Source: an uncultured Oscillospiraceae bacterium (lineage in GTDB: Bacteria > Bacillota > Clostridia > UBA1381). Taken from it: a DNA stretch of 5,493 nucleotides. The stretch lies in assembly GCA_945876665.1 (NCBI GenBank), contig CAMCPC010000094.1, forward strand, positions 1-5,493, read 5' to 3'. Positions 1 to 5,493 of this stretch are shown piece after piece. Positions within the stretch are counted from its first letter, which is position 1. Every line of letters begins with the position of its first letter. The translations under genes were made by a program, and so were the position numbers. Under the pieces are notes generated by a model. It ran no database searches. It worked only from the letters and a program-made list of their open reading frames with translations, and was not told where the DNA came from.

Positions 1-127
1 TCAATAAAAATTTCGTGCAAATTTTTTGGACAAAGTTTTTCAATGTTTCCATTACAATTTTTATATATTCCTGAGAGATACAACAATATTGTTTCTCTTA
101 AAATTTATAAGAAAGGAAAATTGTATT

Positions 128-394
128 ATGGCAAATAAAGTTAAAACAATTAGTTTTCGTGTTGACGAAACAACATACAACAAATATTCAGAATTAGCCG
201 CCAGAAGCAAGCGCAAATTAGGTGATTATATCCGATTACTTTTAGAGGAAACTGTTTATCTAAATACTCCTTCACACGAGCATAATTCCCCAAGAGCAAA
301 TAAGAGAATAGGCATATGTGTGCAGATATATTTGGTAATTTATTACAGTATGTTTACAAATAATACCATGGTATTGCAATTTATTTCCATTTGA
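128..394 (+). CDS. Small ribbon-helix-helix (CopG/Arc-like) DNA-binding protein with unusual tail
   Basis: The 88-residue protein begins with a short basic segment and a beta-strand (KTISFRVDE, residues 6-14). Two amphipathic helices follow, about 16-28 and 31-44, with a basic turn (RSKRK) between them. This is the layout of RHH_1/CopG/Arc proteins, which bind DNA as dimers through the strand and often repress their own operon; function here is inferred from fold only. ATG 128 is chosen because GAAAGGA at 111-117 lies 10 bases upstream and the RHH strand starts right after it. The frame is open further up to a TTG at 26, but that extension has no ribosome binding site and no RHH-like content. 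After residue 46 the sequence becomes Ser/Asn/His-rich, then hydrophobic (ICVQIYLVIYY, 63-73), which is unusual for this family and may be a degenerate or frameshifted end. The next gene follows 40 bases later. No antitoxin or plasmid partner gene is visible, so the specific role is unknown. Confidence 0.72.
   Translation: MANKVKTISFRVDETTYNKYSELAARSKRKLGDYIRLLLEETVYLNTPSHEHNSPRANKRIGICVQIYLVIYYSMFTNNTMVLQFISI
362..375. repeat. Perfect 14-bp palindrome, possible operator
   Basis: AATACCATGGTATT reads identically on both strands. It lies inside the 3' end of the RHH gene and its last bases overlap the -35 element proposed for the following gene. RHH repressors commonly bind short palindromic or tandem sites near their own operon, so an operator is possible. 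A chance palindrome of this size in AT-rich DNA is also possible. Confidence 0.3.
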
Positions 395-402
395 TATAAA
401 AT
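374..402 (+). promoter_or_regulatory. Candidate sigma-A promoter for the 435-632 gene
   Basis: TTGCAA (374-379) is followed after 17 bases by TAAAAT (397-402). A TG dinucleotide at 392-393 and an overlapping TATAAA at 395-400 give an alternative register. A transcript from here would start near 409 and leave a leader of about 26 bases before the start codon at 435. AT-rich DNA gives many such matches, so confidence is modest; the gene may instead be co-transcribed with the RHH gene. Confidence 0.35.
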
Positions 403-434
403 AGTACAAAAAATGGGAAAAAGAGGTAAAAAGT

Positions 435-632
435 ATGTATGAAGTCACTGAGGGACGATGTATTGTTGAAGGGAAAGAGTATGTTGTTTATGGGATATGT
501 TATAATGATGAGTATAATATAGCAGATATTTCCACTGACAGAGCGAAGGTGGAAGAAATGGTAAGGCTGTTCAACAGCGCAGAGCTTTCACCGTGTCATA
601 TGCGTGATGTGATTTACGATATGATTGGATAA
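435..632 (+). CDS. Conserved hypothetical protein, DUF6514-like, 65 aa
   Basis: This is a short, acidic, soluble protein with no signal peptide or membrane segment. ATG 435 is preceded by AGAGG at 422-426 with an 8-base gap. The N-terminal half looks like beta-strands (EGKEYVVYGICY, residues 12-23). A segment DISTDRAKVEEMVRLF (31-46) follows, then a probable helix ending LSPCHMRDVIYDMIG (51-65). The YGI, then 'dISxD...V..lv', then 'lsP.h..DVI.D.IG' pattern resembles the small clostridial DUF6514 proteins as I remember them, whose function is not known. No catalytic residues are evident. It sits 40 bases after the RHH gene and 102 bases before rodA, and rodA has its own promoter, so no functional link to cell-wall synthesis can be claimed. 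The family assignment is from memory; that it is a real gene is well supported by its ribosome binding site and protein-like composition. Confidence 0.75.
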   Translation: MYEVTEGRCIVEGKEYVVYGICYNDEYNIADISTDRAKVEEMVRLFNSAELSPCHMRDVIYDMIG

Positions 633-674
633 TACATAATTGCAGAAAATAACTTCGAAAAAGTTCTAAAAATA

Positions 675-703
675 TTGCTTAAAATCGAATAATGTTATAT
701 AAT
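675..703 (+). promoter_or_regulatory. Sigma-A-type promoter for rodA
   Basis: TTGCTT (675-680) and a perfect TATAAT (698-703) are separated by 17 bases. This lies in the intergenic gap upstream of rodA and would give a leader of roughly 25 bases before the TTG start at 735. It suggests that rodA is transcribed independently of the two small genes upstream, although read-through is possible because no terminator is seen between them. Confidence 0.6.
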
Positions 704-721
704 ATATTTATATGGGATTTT

Positions 722-726
722 AGGAG
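722..726 (+). promoter_or_regulatory. Ribosome binding site that sets the rodA start at TTG 735
   Basis: AGGAG at 722-726 is 8 bases before TTG 735, a normal spacing. The GTG at 726 overlaps this site and could not be served by it. The first ATG, at 774, has no purine-rich site upstream. TTG 735 is therefore the best start. Confidence 0.7.
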
Positions 727-734
727 TGATATTT

Positions 735-1865
735 TTGAAAATAAAGAGTGTATCTAAAAAATCTGTCATTCTCATGGAGTTTGACTGGTTTTTATTTATT
801 ATAACTGTAGGACTGTCGATTTTCGGTATAGTAATGATATATTCCGCTACGAGAACGCTGCAGTCCAATACTAATGTTATAGTGCAGTCGGGTGCGATGG
901 TGCTGGGGTGTGCGGTAATGTTGGCCACGTGCTTTTTTGACTATGAACAGCTGAAAAATCTTATAAAGCCGATTTATATATTTGCAGTTGCCATACTGCT
1001 GTTGGTTTTGGTTTTTGGCGTTAGTGGTGACTGGGGGGCAAGGAGCTGGATAAGATTCGGCGCAATCGGTATTCAGCCATCGGAAATTGCAAAGGTCTGT
1101 TTCATAGTTACGTTCTCATATCACCTTTCAAAGGTGCATGATGATATAAATAAGCCGCTTGTAATACTGGGACTGCTGCTTCATATCGGGGTGCTTGTAG
1201 GACTGATTCTGCTTCAGCCTGACATGGGAAGCGCTCTGGTGTTCATGTTTATGTTTATTTGCCTTATGTTTGTGGCAAAGCTTTCATATAAATATATCAT
1301 ACCGTTTGGCGCACTTGGAATTGCCTCTCTGCCGTTTGTGTATAAGTATGTTCTTTCGGAATATCAGCAGAAGCGTATACAGGTATTCTTCAATCCTGAC
1401 CTTGATCCGCTGAACAGAGGCTATAACGTTATTCAGTCAAAAATAGCGGTTGGTTCGGGACAGCTCTGGGGTAAGGGATATCTGCAGGGTACTCAGAATC
1501 AGATGGGTTATCTGCCTACAAAGTACACCGACTTTATTTTCAGCGTAATAAGCGAGGAGATTGGCTTTATCGGTGCAATGGTGGTAGTCGGAGTGCTGTT
1601 TCTTCTTATCTACAAATGCTTCAAAACTGCCCAGAAGGCGGATAATGCCTTCGGCAGATATATATGCGTCGGTGTAGGCGCAATGATGCTGTTCCATGTG
1701 TTTGAAAACGTCGGAATGTGTATCGGTCTTATGCCTGTTACAGGTATTCCGCTTCCGTTTATCAGCTACGGCGGCACGTCACTGGTTGTTAATATGATTG
1801 CAATCGGTCTTGTTCTGAGCGTGTCATATCATAATAAACCGCGGAGCGTTTTTGATGTGTATTAA
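735..1865 (+). CDS. rodA: RodA-type SEDS peptidoglycan glycosyltransferase
   Basis: This is an integral membrane protein of 376 residues with about ten hydrophobic segments, the full length for the SEDS family (RodA/FtsW/SpoVE). These enzymes polymerise lipid II into glycan strands outside the membrane, and RodA works with a class B penicillin-binding protein in cell elongation. Numbering from TTG 735, family motifs are GARSW (101-105), IQPSE (113-117), LQPDMGSA (160-167), RGYNVIQSKIAVGSG (228-242), YTDFIF (264-269) and GIPLPFISYGG (337-347). Asp266 in YTDFIF corresponds to the Asp known to be essential for polymerisation in SEDS proteins. The 'GLMPVTGIPLPF' and 'NQMGYLPTKYTDFIFSV' segments look more like RodA than FtsW, but SEDS paralogues are hard to separate by eye; a clostridial FtsW or SpoVE is the main alternative. 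No penicillin-binding protein, mreBCD or division gene is adjacent. The gene has its own promoter and ends at a terminator, so it appears monocistronic. Confidence 0.9.
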   Translation: MKIKSVSKKSVILMEFDWFLFIITVGLSIFGIVMIYSATRTLQSNTNVIVQSGAMVLGCAVMLATCFFDYEQLKNLIKPIYIFAVAILLLVLVFGVSGDWGARSWIRFGAIGIQPSEIAKVCFIVTFSYHLSKVHDDINKPLVILGLLLHIGVLVGLILLQPDMGSALVFMFMFICLMFVAKLSYKYIIPFGALGIASLPFVYKYVLSEYQQKRIQVFFNPDLDPLNRGYNVIQSKIAVGSGQLWGKGYLQGTQNQMGYLPTKYTDFIFSVISEEIGFIGAMVVVGVLFLLIYKCFKTAQKADNAFGRYICVGVGAMMLFHVFENVGMCIGLMPVTGIPLPFISYGGTSLVVNMIAIGLVLSVSYHNKPRSVFDVY

Positions 1866-1872
1866 AATATAC

Positions 1873-1904
1873 AAATAAGGACCTCGTACGAGGTTCTTAT
1901 TTTT
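1873..1904 (+). terminator. Intrinsic terminator after rodA
   Basis: The bases from 1873 to 1902 form an almost perfect inverted repeat centred on 1887/1888. The stem reads AAATAAGGACCTC, with one G-U wobble (1880 with 1895), and a GTAC loop. The descending arm runs into five T residues at 1900-1904. It begins 7 bases after the rodA stop. The A-rich 5' arm and T-rich 3' end suggest it could also work in reverse, but no minus-strand gene ends here. Confidence 0.88.
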
Positions 1905-1956
1905 GTGCAATATGTGCATATTGCTGTAATAATTGTATAAAAATTCAAACTTTTTA

Positions 1957-1985
1957 TTGAAAATAATGAATTTCTGTATTATAAT
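1957..1985 (+). promoter_or_regulatory. Strong sigma-A-type promoter for the PL11 lyase
   Basis: TTGAAA (1957-1962) and a perfect TATAAT (1980-1985) have a 17-base spacer. Transcription would start near 1992, leaving a leader of about 33 bases that contains the ribosome binding site AAGGAG at 2011-2016. The promoter lies between the rodA terminator and the lyase, which supports a separate transcription unit. No clear operator or catabolite-response (cre) site was recognised, so how pectin controls it is not visible here. Confidence 0.65.
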
Positions 1986-2024
1986 AAAAATATAAGGGCA
2001 TTTAGTAATGAAGGAGAAATTTAT

Positions 2025-5000
2025 ATGAAAAAGCTTATATCTCTGATAACAGCGGTGGCAGTATCAGTATCGGCAATATCGTTTGCGGCGGTGACGTTTG
2101 CTGATACAGCATCATCTGATGTATGGATGCCGAATCCGATACGCACTGCGGAAACTCTTGATCGCGGTCTTGTTGCGATGCAGACAACGGGCGGAATTTA
2201 TCTCAGCTGGAGATTGCAGGCAGACGAGGACAATGTATACGGAACGGGAACAAGCAATGTCAGCTTTGATATTTACCGTGATGGTACATATTTAGCAACA
2301 GAAAGCAATACAACCAACTATACTGATACAGATGGAACGGCAGCTTCAAAATATCAGGTTGTTGTAAGCGGTGAAAACAAAAGTAACTGTAAGGAAGTGA
2401 CTGCATTTTCAAGTGGAAGCAATTACTTTGATATTGCAGTCAATAAGCCGGAAGCAACAACTTTGCCGAGAACTGCTACTTTTAAAAGTGCAAGCGGTTC
2501 TTCATATATTGGTTTTACAGATGCTGAGGGAAATCAGATATCAAGCTGGAGAAGTGAAAATGCCGTATGGGATCCGGCTGAATACGCAATCAATGATGCA
2601 TCGTGCGGTGACCTTGATGGTGACGGTGAATATGAAATCGTTGTAAAATGGGATTGCTGGGGCAAGGATAATTCACAAACTGGTCTTACAGGAACAGTGT
2701 ACCTTGATGCTTATAAGCTTGACGGAACAAGATTGTGGAGAATAGATCTTGGCAGAAATATCCGCGCCGGTGCACATTATACTCAATTCCTTGTATATGA
2801 TTTTGACGGCGACGGCAAAGCAGAGGTTACATGTAAAACAGCACCCGGTTCAAAGGATGGTACAGGTGCTTATGTAAGCAGTGCAAGTAGTGACAGTACA
2901 ATAAACTCAACCGATAATACTGCATCATATATAAACGACAGCGGTTATATTTTGGACGGACCGGAATACTTTACTATTTTTAATGGACAGACAGGTGCGG
3001 CAGAGGATACAATATATTATCCCAATCAGCGTGTGAATGTGTCTGTTTGGGGCGATAACTACGGAAACCGAGTCGACCGTTACACGGCAGATGTGGCATA
3101 TCTTGATGGTACAACCCCATATGCCGTATATATGCGCGGATACTATTTCGGAAGCGGACAGCGTCAGGCTGCATGCGCCGTTTCCTTTGACGGTTCAAAG
3201 CTAAATTGCAAATACAGCTTTGATACATATGATGTTACTTCTTACAGTAACAAATCATCATCTTCAAGCTATGACTCAAACGGCAATTATAAGGGCATTA
3301 ACGGTTACAGAGACGGAAACGGAATTTATGTCGGACAAGGAAACCACAACTGTACCGTTGCGGACGTGGATAATGACGGCAGGGACGAGGTGCTGACAGG
3401 TGCGCTGTGCTATGAACTTGATACAACAAAGGATATACTTACACCGAAGTGGTGTACCTTCAAGGGACATGGAGATGCACTCCATATAGGCGATTATGAC
3501 CCTACCCATTCCGGATATGAGTTTTTCGTTGTACACGAGGAGGGCGGCGGAACTGATACAATGAGCGGTCAGAATGTTACATTGGATTTTGGTATGTCGC
3601 TTATTGACGCGGCAACAGGTGATATTACATTCCACAAAAGCGCGACAAAGGACACCGGTAGAGGAATGATGGCAAATGTGGGCGCAGGCGGATATTATCA
3701 GATGAATGCAGGAAGTCAGGTTGCGGCTCATATTGCAAAGGGCAATGATGTGTATGAGGAGTCAAGCTACAGCTTCAGCAATAATTTTCGTATTTTCTGG
3801 GACGGAGATTTATATGATGAGCTTCTGGACGGCACGACTATAACGGCGTGGAATAAAAACACTCTTTCAATGCAGTCAGTATTTACAGCAGACGGCTGCG
3901 TAAGCGTAAACGGCTCTAAGGCTAATCCTTCACTGCAGGCAGATTTATTTGGCGACTGGAGAGAGGAAGTAGCTTATCCGCTTAGTGACAGCAGCGCTTT
4001 GCGCGTATATACAACTAATATTTATACCAAGTATAAAATGAAATCCCTTATGTATGACGGAGTATACAGAAGCGGAGTTGCCGCGGAGCAGACCGCATAT
4101 AATCAACCTCCGCATATCGGATACTACATAGAACCTCCGGTCATTAATGAAGAAACCATTTATGAAATGGGTACAAACAGCGATACCGCATGGTTGGCTG
4201 CCGACACCGCTGCATGGACTCAGAGCGGAACTGCGCAGTTGCAATACAGCGCTTCCGGTGCTGATTACGGAGATATATATTACACCGAAACAAATCCGTC
4301 AAGCTCCTACAGTGCGACAAAAAACTTTGATATAAAGAGCGGCGCAACGGTTACATATAATCTTATATGGCGATACGGCAGCGTAATTAATAAAAATACC
4401 ACAAATATGGGCGGTGACACAAACTATACATATTTGCAGTTCGGAGATAATATAAGATTGGCATGGTTCGGTGCTCCAAGCTACTATTATTTATATTATA
4501 GTACTGACGGAGGAACGACCTATACCGCCAGCAATGTCAAATATTATAATCAAACTTATCGCAGTAACGTAATAGCAACGGTAGACACTTCAACAAATAC
4601 ACTGACATCACTTTCTGTTGACGGAAAAGAGTTGGTGTCAAATACCAAGGTGAGTGATACCCCTGACAGTGTTACCTTTGGCTTTATCAGAGGTAATGCA
4701 AGTTTATATTCTAATGCGACACCTGATACCGCCATTGACAGTATCAAGGTAACACAGGAATATGAAACGACATCAGAATCAACGCCAAAACCGATAGCAA
4801 CAGCAACACCTACACCAACACCTAATCCTGATAATTTCTATACATTTGATGAGGATGTTGCAGCAGTGACGGAATCAGGTATTACTACATGGGACAGCGG
4901 TTCACTGAATGGTTGGTTCCTTAACAGAGCTGATACAAATGGTACTGTACAGGTAAAAGACGGTGGTATTAATGTATATGTAAATACTAACGGTAACAAG

Positions 5001-5493
5001 ACGTATCTGGGATTGCACGCAGATACAACAGCAAATGTAAAAGACAAAATTGTAAAATTCGGTTTTGATTATAAGACTTCATCTATCAGCACTGCCAGCA
5101 ATTCGTGTACAGAAATAGTAGTTCTCTCAACGGATGATAATGATATTACATGGAGTTCATGGAGTAGCAACGGTGCCGTAAAAAAGACTTCTGAAACAGG
5201 AATAGAAGTTAATACCGTATATAATGTACTTTATACAATTAACAATGCAGATCACACAATAAGCTATACAATAACTGACAGTGAAGGAAGTGTTGTAAAA
5301 GAAGAAAGTCTTACAAACAACGGTAATGTGGATATAAATACCATTGTTTTCCGTACGGGTAAAAATGTAACGGATGTTATAGATAATTTCTGGTATACGG
5401 TAAAATCGGCAGAAGAACCGACACCGAGTCCGACACCAACGGCAACGCCAACAGTAAAACCGACAGCAACACCAACGGCAATACCAACGGCAA
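2025..5493 (+). CDS. Secreted multimodular rhamnogalacturonan lyase, family PL11 (3' end beyond window)
   Basis: The frame is open for 1156 codons and runs off the window. ATG 2025 has AAGGAG 8 bases upstream and starts a signal peptide (KK, hydrophobic core, likely cut after TFA, residue 26). PL11 enzymes cleave the rhamnose-galacturonate backbone of rhamnogalacturonan I by beta-elimination outside the cell. Residues about 33-130 form the family's beta-sheet domain (GLVAM 48-52, YLSWR 59-63). The eight-bladed propeller follows to about 705. Its marks are Ca-binding loops DLDGDGEYE (196-204), DFDGDGKAE (259-267) and DVDNDGRDE (447-455), plus IRAGAHYTQF (246-255), GNRVDRY (347-353), GQGNHN (437-442), GHGDALHIGD (481-490), FWDGDL (591-596), ADLFGDWREE (639-648) and AYNQPPH (691-697). 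These match Bacillus YesW from recall; the YesW substrate contacts N152, D172, N532-G533-T534 and Y595 fall on N190, D210, N629-G630-S631 and Y692. Two unassigned beta-rich modules and Thr/Pro linkers follow. Endo or exo action is not settled. Confidence 0.94.
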   Translation, partial: MKKLISLITAVAVSVSAISFAAVTFADTASSDVWMPNPIRTAETLDRGLVAMQTTGGIYLSWRLQADEDNVYGTGTSNVSFDIYRDGTYLATESNTTNYTDTDGTAASKYQVVVSGENKSNCKEVTAFSSGSNYFDIAVNKPEATTLPRTATFKSASGSSYIGFTDAEGNQISSWRSENAVWDPAEYAINDASCGDLDGDGEYEIVVKWDCWGKDNSQTGLTGTVYLDAYKLDGTRLWRIDLGRNIRAGAHYTQFLVYDFDGDGKAEVTCKTAPGSKDGTGAYVSSASSDSTINSTDNTASYINDSGYILDGPEYFTIFNGQTGAAEDTIYYPNQRVNVSVWGDNYGNRVDRYTADVAYLDGTTPYAVYMRGYYFGSGQRQAACAVSFDGSKLNCKYSFDTYDVTSYSNKSSSSSYDSNGNYKGINGYRDGNGIYVGQGNHNCTVADVDNDGRDEVLTGALCYELDTTKDILTPKWCTFKGHGDALHIGDYDPTHSGYEFFVVHEEGGGTDTMSGQNVTLDFGMSLIDAATGDITFHKSATKDTGRGMMANVGAGGYYQMNAGSQVAAHIAKGNDVYEESSYSFSNNFRIFWDGDLYDELLDGTTITAWNKNTLSMQSVFTADGCVSVNGSKANPSLQADLFGDWREEVAYPLSDSSALRVYTTNIYTKYKMKSLMYDGVYRSGVAAEQTAYNQPPHIGYYIEPPVINEETIYEMGTNSDTAWLAADTAAWTQSGTAQLQYSASGADYGDIYYTETNPSSSYSATKNFDIKSGATVTYNLIWRYGSVINKNTTNMGGDTNYTYLQFGDNIRLAWFGAPSYYYLYYSTDGGTTYTASNVKYYNQTYRSNVIATVDTSTNTLTSLSVDGKELVSNTKVSDTPDSVTFGFIRGNASLYSNATPDTAIDSIKVTQEYETTSESTPKPIATATPTPTPNPDNFYTFDEDVAAVTESGITTWDSGSLNGWFLNRADTNGTVQVKDGGINVYVNTNGNKTYLGLHADTTANVKDKIVKFGFDYKTSSISTASNSCTEIVVLSTDDNDITWSSWSSNGAVKKTSETGIEVNTVYNVLYTINNADHTISYTITDSEGSVVKEESLTNNGNVDINTIVFRTGKNVTDVIDNFWYTVKSAEEPTPSPTPTATPTVKPTATPTAIPTA
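4140..4766 (+). other. Unassigned beta-rich module 1 of the PL11 lyase (residues 706-914)
   Basis: This stretch of about 209 residues follows directly on the end of the PL11 propeller (IEPP, 702-705) and precedes a Thr/Pro linker. It is rich in Thr, Ser, Asn, Tyr and Gly, with alternating hydrophobic patterns typical of a beta-sandwich. Notable segments are FDIKSGATVTYNLIWRYGS, LRLAW-like 'IRLAWFGAPSYYYLYYS', and near the end 'SVTFGFIRGNAS' followed by 'AIDSIKVTQEYE'. Aromatic clusters (W, YYYLYY) are the kind of residues that stack on sugars. Bacillus YesW has nothing after the propeller, so this is an added module. A carbohydrate-binding or concanavalin-like jelly roll is the likeliest role; I do not recognise a named family. 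Confidence 0.6.
4767..4832 (+). repeat. Thr/Pro linker 1 (residues 915-936)
   Basis: The coded peptide contains PKPIATATPTPTPNPD, a flexible, probably extended spacer between modules. At DNA level it is a run of ACA/CCA/CCT codons. Such linkers separate catalytic and binding modules in secreted polysaccharide-degrading enzymes of Firmicutes. Confidence 0.85.
4833..5411 (+). other. Unassigned beta-rich module 2 of the PL11 lyase (residues 937-1129)
   Basis: This module of about 190 residues lies between the two Thr/Pro linkers. It begins FYTFDEDVAAV, then has 'WDSGSLNGWFLNRAD', a strand pattern 'KIVKFGFDYKTSS', then 'YNVLYTINNADHTISYTI' and 'TIVFRTGKN', closing with 'DVIDNFWYTVK'. The arrangement (opening FxFD, central FDY strand, 'tyNVLYTIN..dhTIsY', final hydrophobic-ID strand) is what I would expect of a LamG/concanavalin-like jelly roll. 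Exposed Trp residues (WDSG, GWF, WSSWSS) could contact sugar. The ending resembles that of module 1. Carbohydrate binding is inferred; no named family is recognised. Confidence 0.6.
5412..5493 (+). repeat. Thr/Pro/Ala linker 2 with short direct repeats (residues 1130 to window end)
   Basis: The coded peptide starts EEPTPSPTPTATPTVKP and continues in Pro-Thr-Ala units. The 11-base word ACCAACGGCAA occurs three times, at 5435-5445, 5471-5481 and 5483-5493. The last two copies are 12 bases (four codons) apart, so the reading frame survives gain or loss of a unit. The window stops inside this tract with the frame open, so at least one further module or a surface anchor probably lies downstream. 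Confidence 0.85.

Noticed and set aside
26..127. Upstream TTG extension of the RHH gene by 34 codons
   Set aside because: There is no ribosome binding site before TTG 26 and the added residues do not look like an RHH N-terminus. ATG 128 has a good GAAAGGA at proper spacing and starts right at the RHH strand.
1..127. Promoter for the RHH gene in the AT-rich leader
   Set aside because: TTGGAC at 26-31 and TACAAT at 53-58 are 21 bases apart, too far for a normal promoter, and other pairings are no better; nothing could be supported.
651..665. Inverted repeat AACTT-CGAAA-AAGTT as a terminator between the 65-residue gene and rodA
   Set aside because: The stem is only five weak base pairs and no T-run follows, so termination is unlikely.
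726..734. GTG at 726 as the rodA start
   Set aside because: It overlaps the only good ribosome binding site (722-726), leaving no spacer; TTG 735 has an 8-base spacer.
1437..1697. Minus-strand open frame inside rodA
   Set aside because: It lies wholly opposite conserved SEDS coding sequence and has no family-like content.
2610..3389. DxDxDG-type loops in the lyase as dockerin or EF-hand modules, which would imply a cellulosome
   Set aside because: The three Asp-rich loops are spread through the propeller at the places where PL11 enzymes bind structural calcium, not paired as in a dockerin.
2980..5047. Minus-strand and alternate-frame open frames inside the lyase
   Set aside because: They are low-complexity shadows of the long PL11 frame, without ribosome binding sites or recognisable domains.
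5412..5493. Short direct repeats at the window end as a CRISPR or non-coding repeat array
   Set aside because: The repeats keep the reading frame and encode Pro-Thr-Ala units of a linker; there are no spacers of regular size.

Overview
The window looks like a chromosomal piece from a moderately AT-rich member of the Clostridia (Firmicutes), probably a plant-polysaccharide-degrading gut or rumen anaerobe. The evidence is Gram-positive-type ribosome binding sites (GAAAGGA, AGAGG, AGGAG, AAGGAG), sigma-A-like promoters with 17-base spacers, a rodA that starts with TTG, and a very large secreted pectin lyase with Thr/Pro-rich linkers. The genus cannot be fixed from the sequence; a pectin specialist of the Monoglobus kind would fit, but that is inference.

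Layout, all genes on the + strand: (1) 128-394, a small ribbon-helix-helix (RHH) DNA-binding protein with an odd hydrophobic tail. (2) 435-632, a 65-residue conserved hypothetical protein resembling DUF6514. (3) 735-1865, a complete RodA-type SEDS peptidoglycan glycosyltransferase with its own promoter, closed by a strong intrinsic terminator at 1873-1904. (4) 2025 to the window end, the 5' part (1156 codons, no stop reached) of a secreted family PL11 rhamnogalacturonan lyase. It has its own near-consensus promoter at 1957-1985.

The lyase dominates the window. Its order is signal peptide, N-terminal beta-sheet domain, calcium-rich PL11 beta-propeller (to about residue 705), a beta-rich module of about 200 residues, a Thr/Pro linker, a second beta-rich module of about 190 residues, and a second Thr/Pro linker in which the window stops. 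The PL11 part matches Bacillus subtilis YesW closely from recall, including the substrate-binding positions. The two C-terminal modules are not ones I recognise; by position and composition they are likely carbohydrate-binding modules.

The first three genes are housekeeping or regulatory and have no visible link to pectin use. The lyase appears to be a separate transcription unit, with no transporter or companion glycosidase in view. I see no RNA gene, CRISPR array, insertion sequence or evident new defence system. The points most worth checking are the two unassigned modules, an 11-residue loop insertion in the lyase, and the RHH gene's tail with an embedded perfect palindrome.
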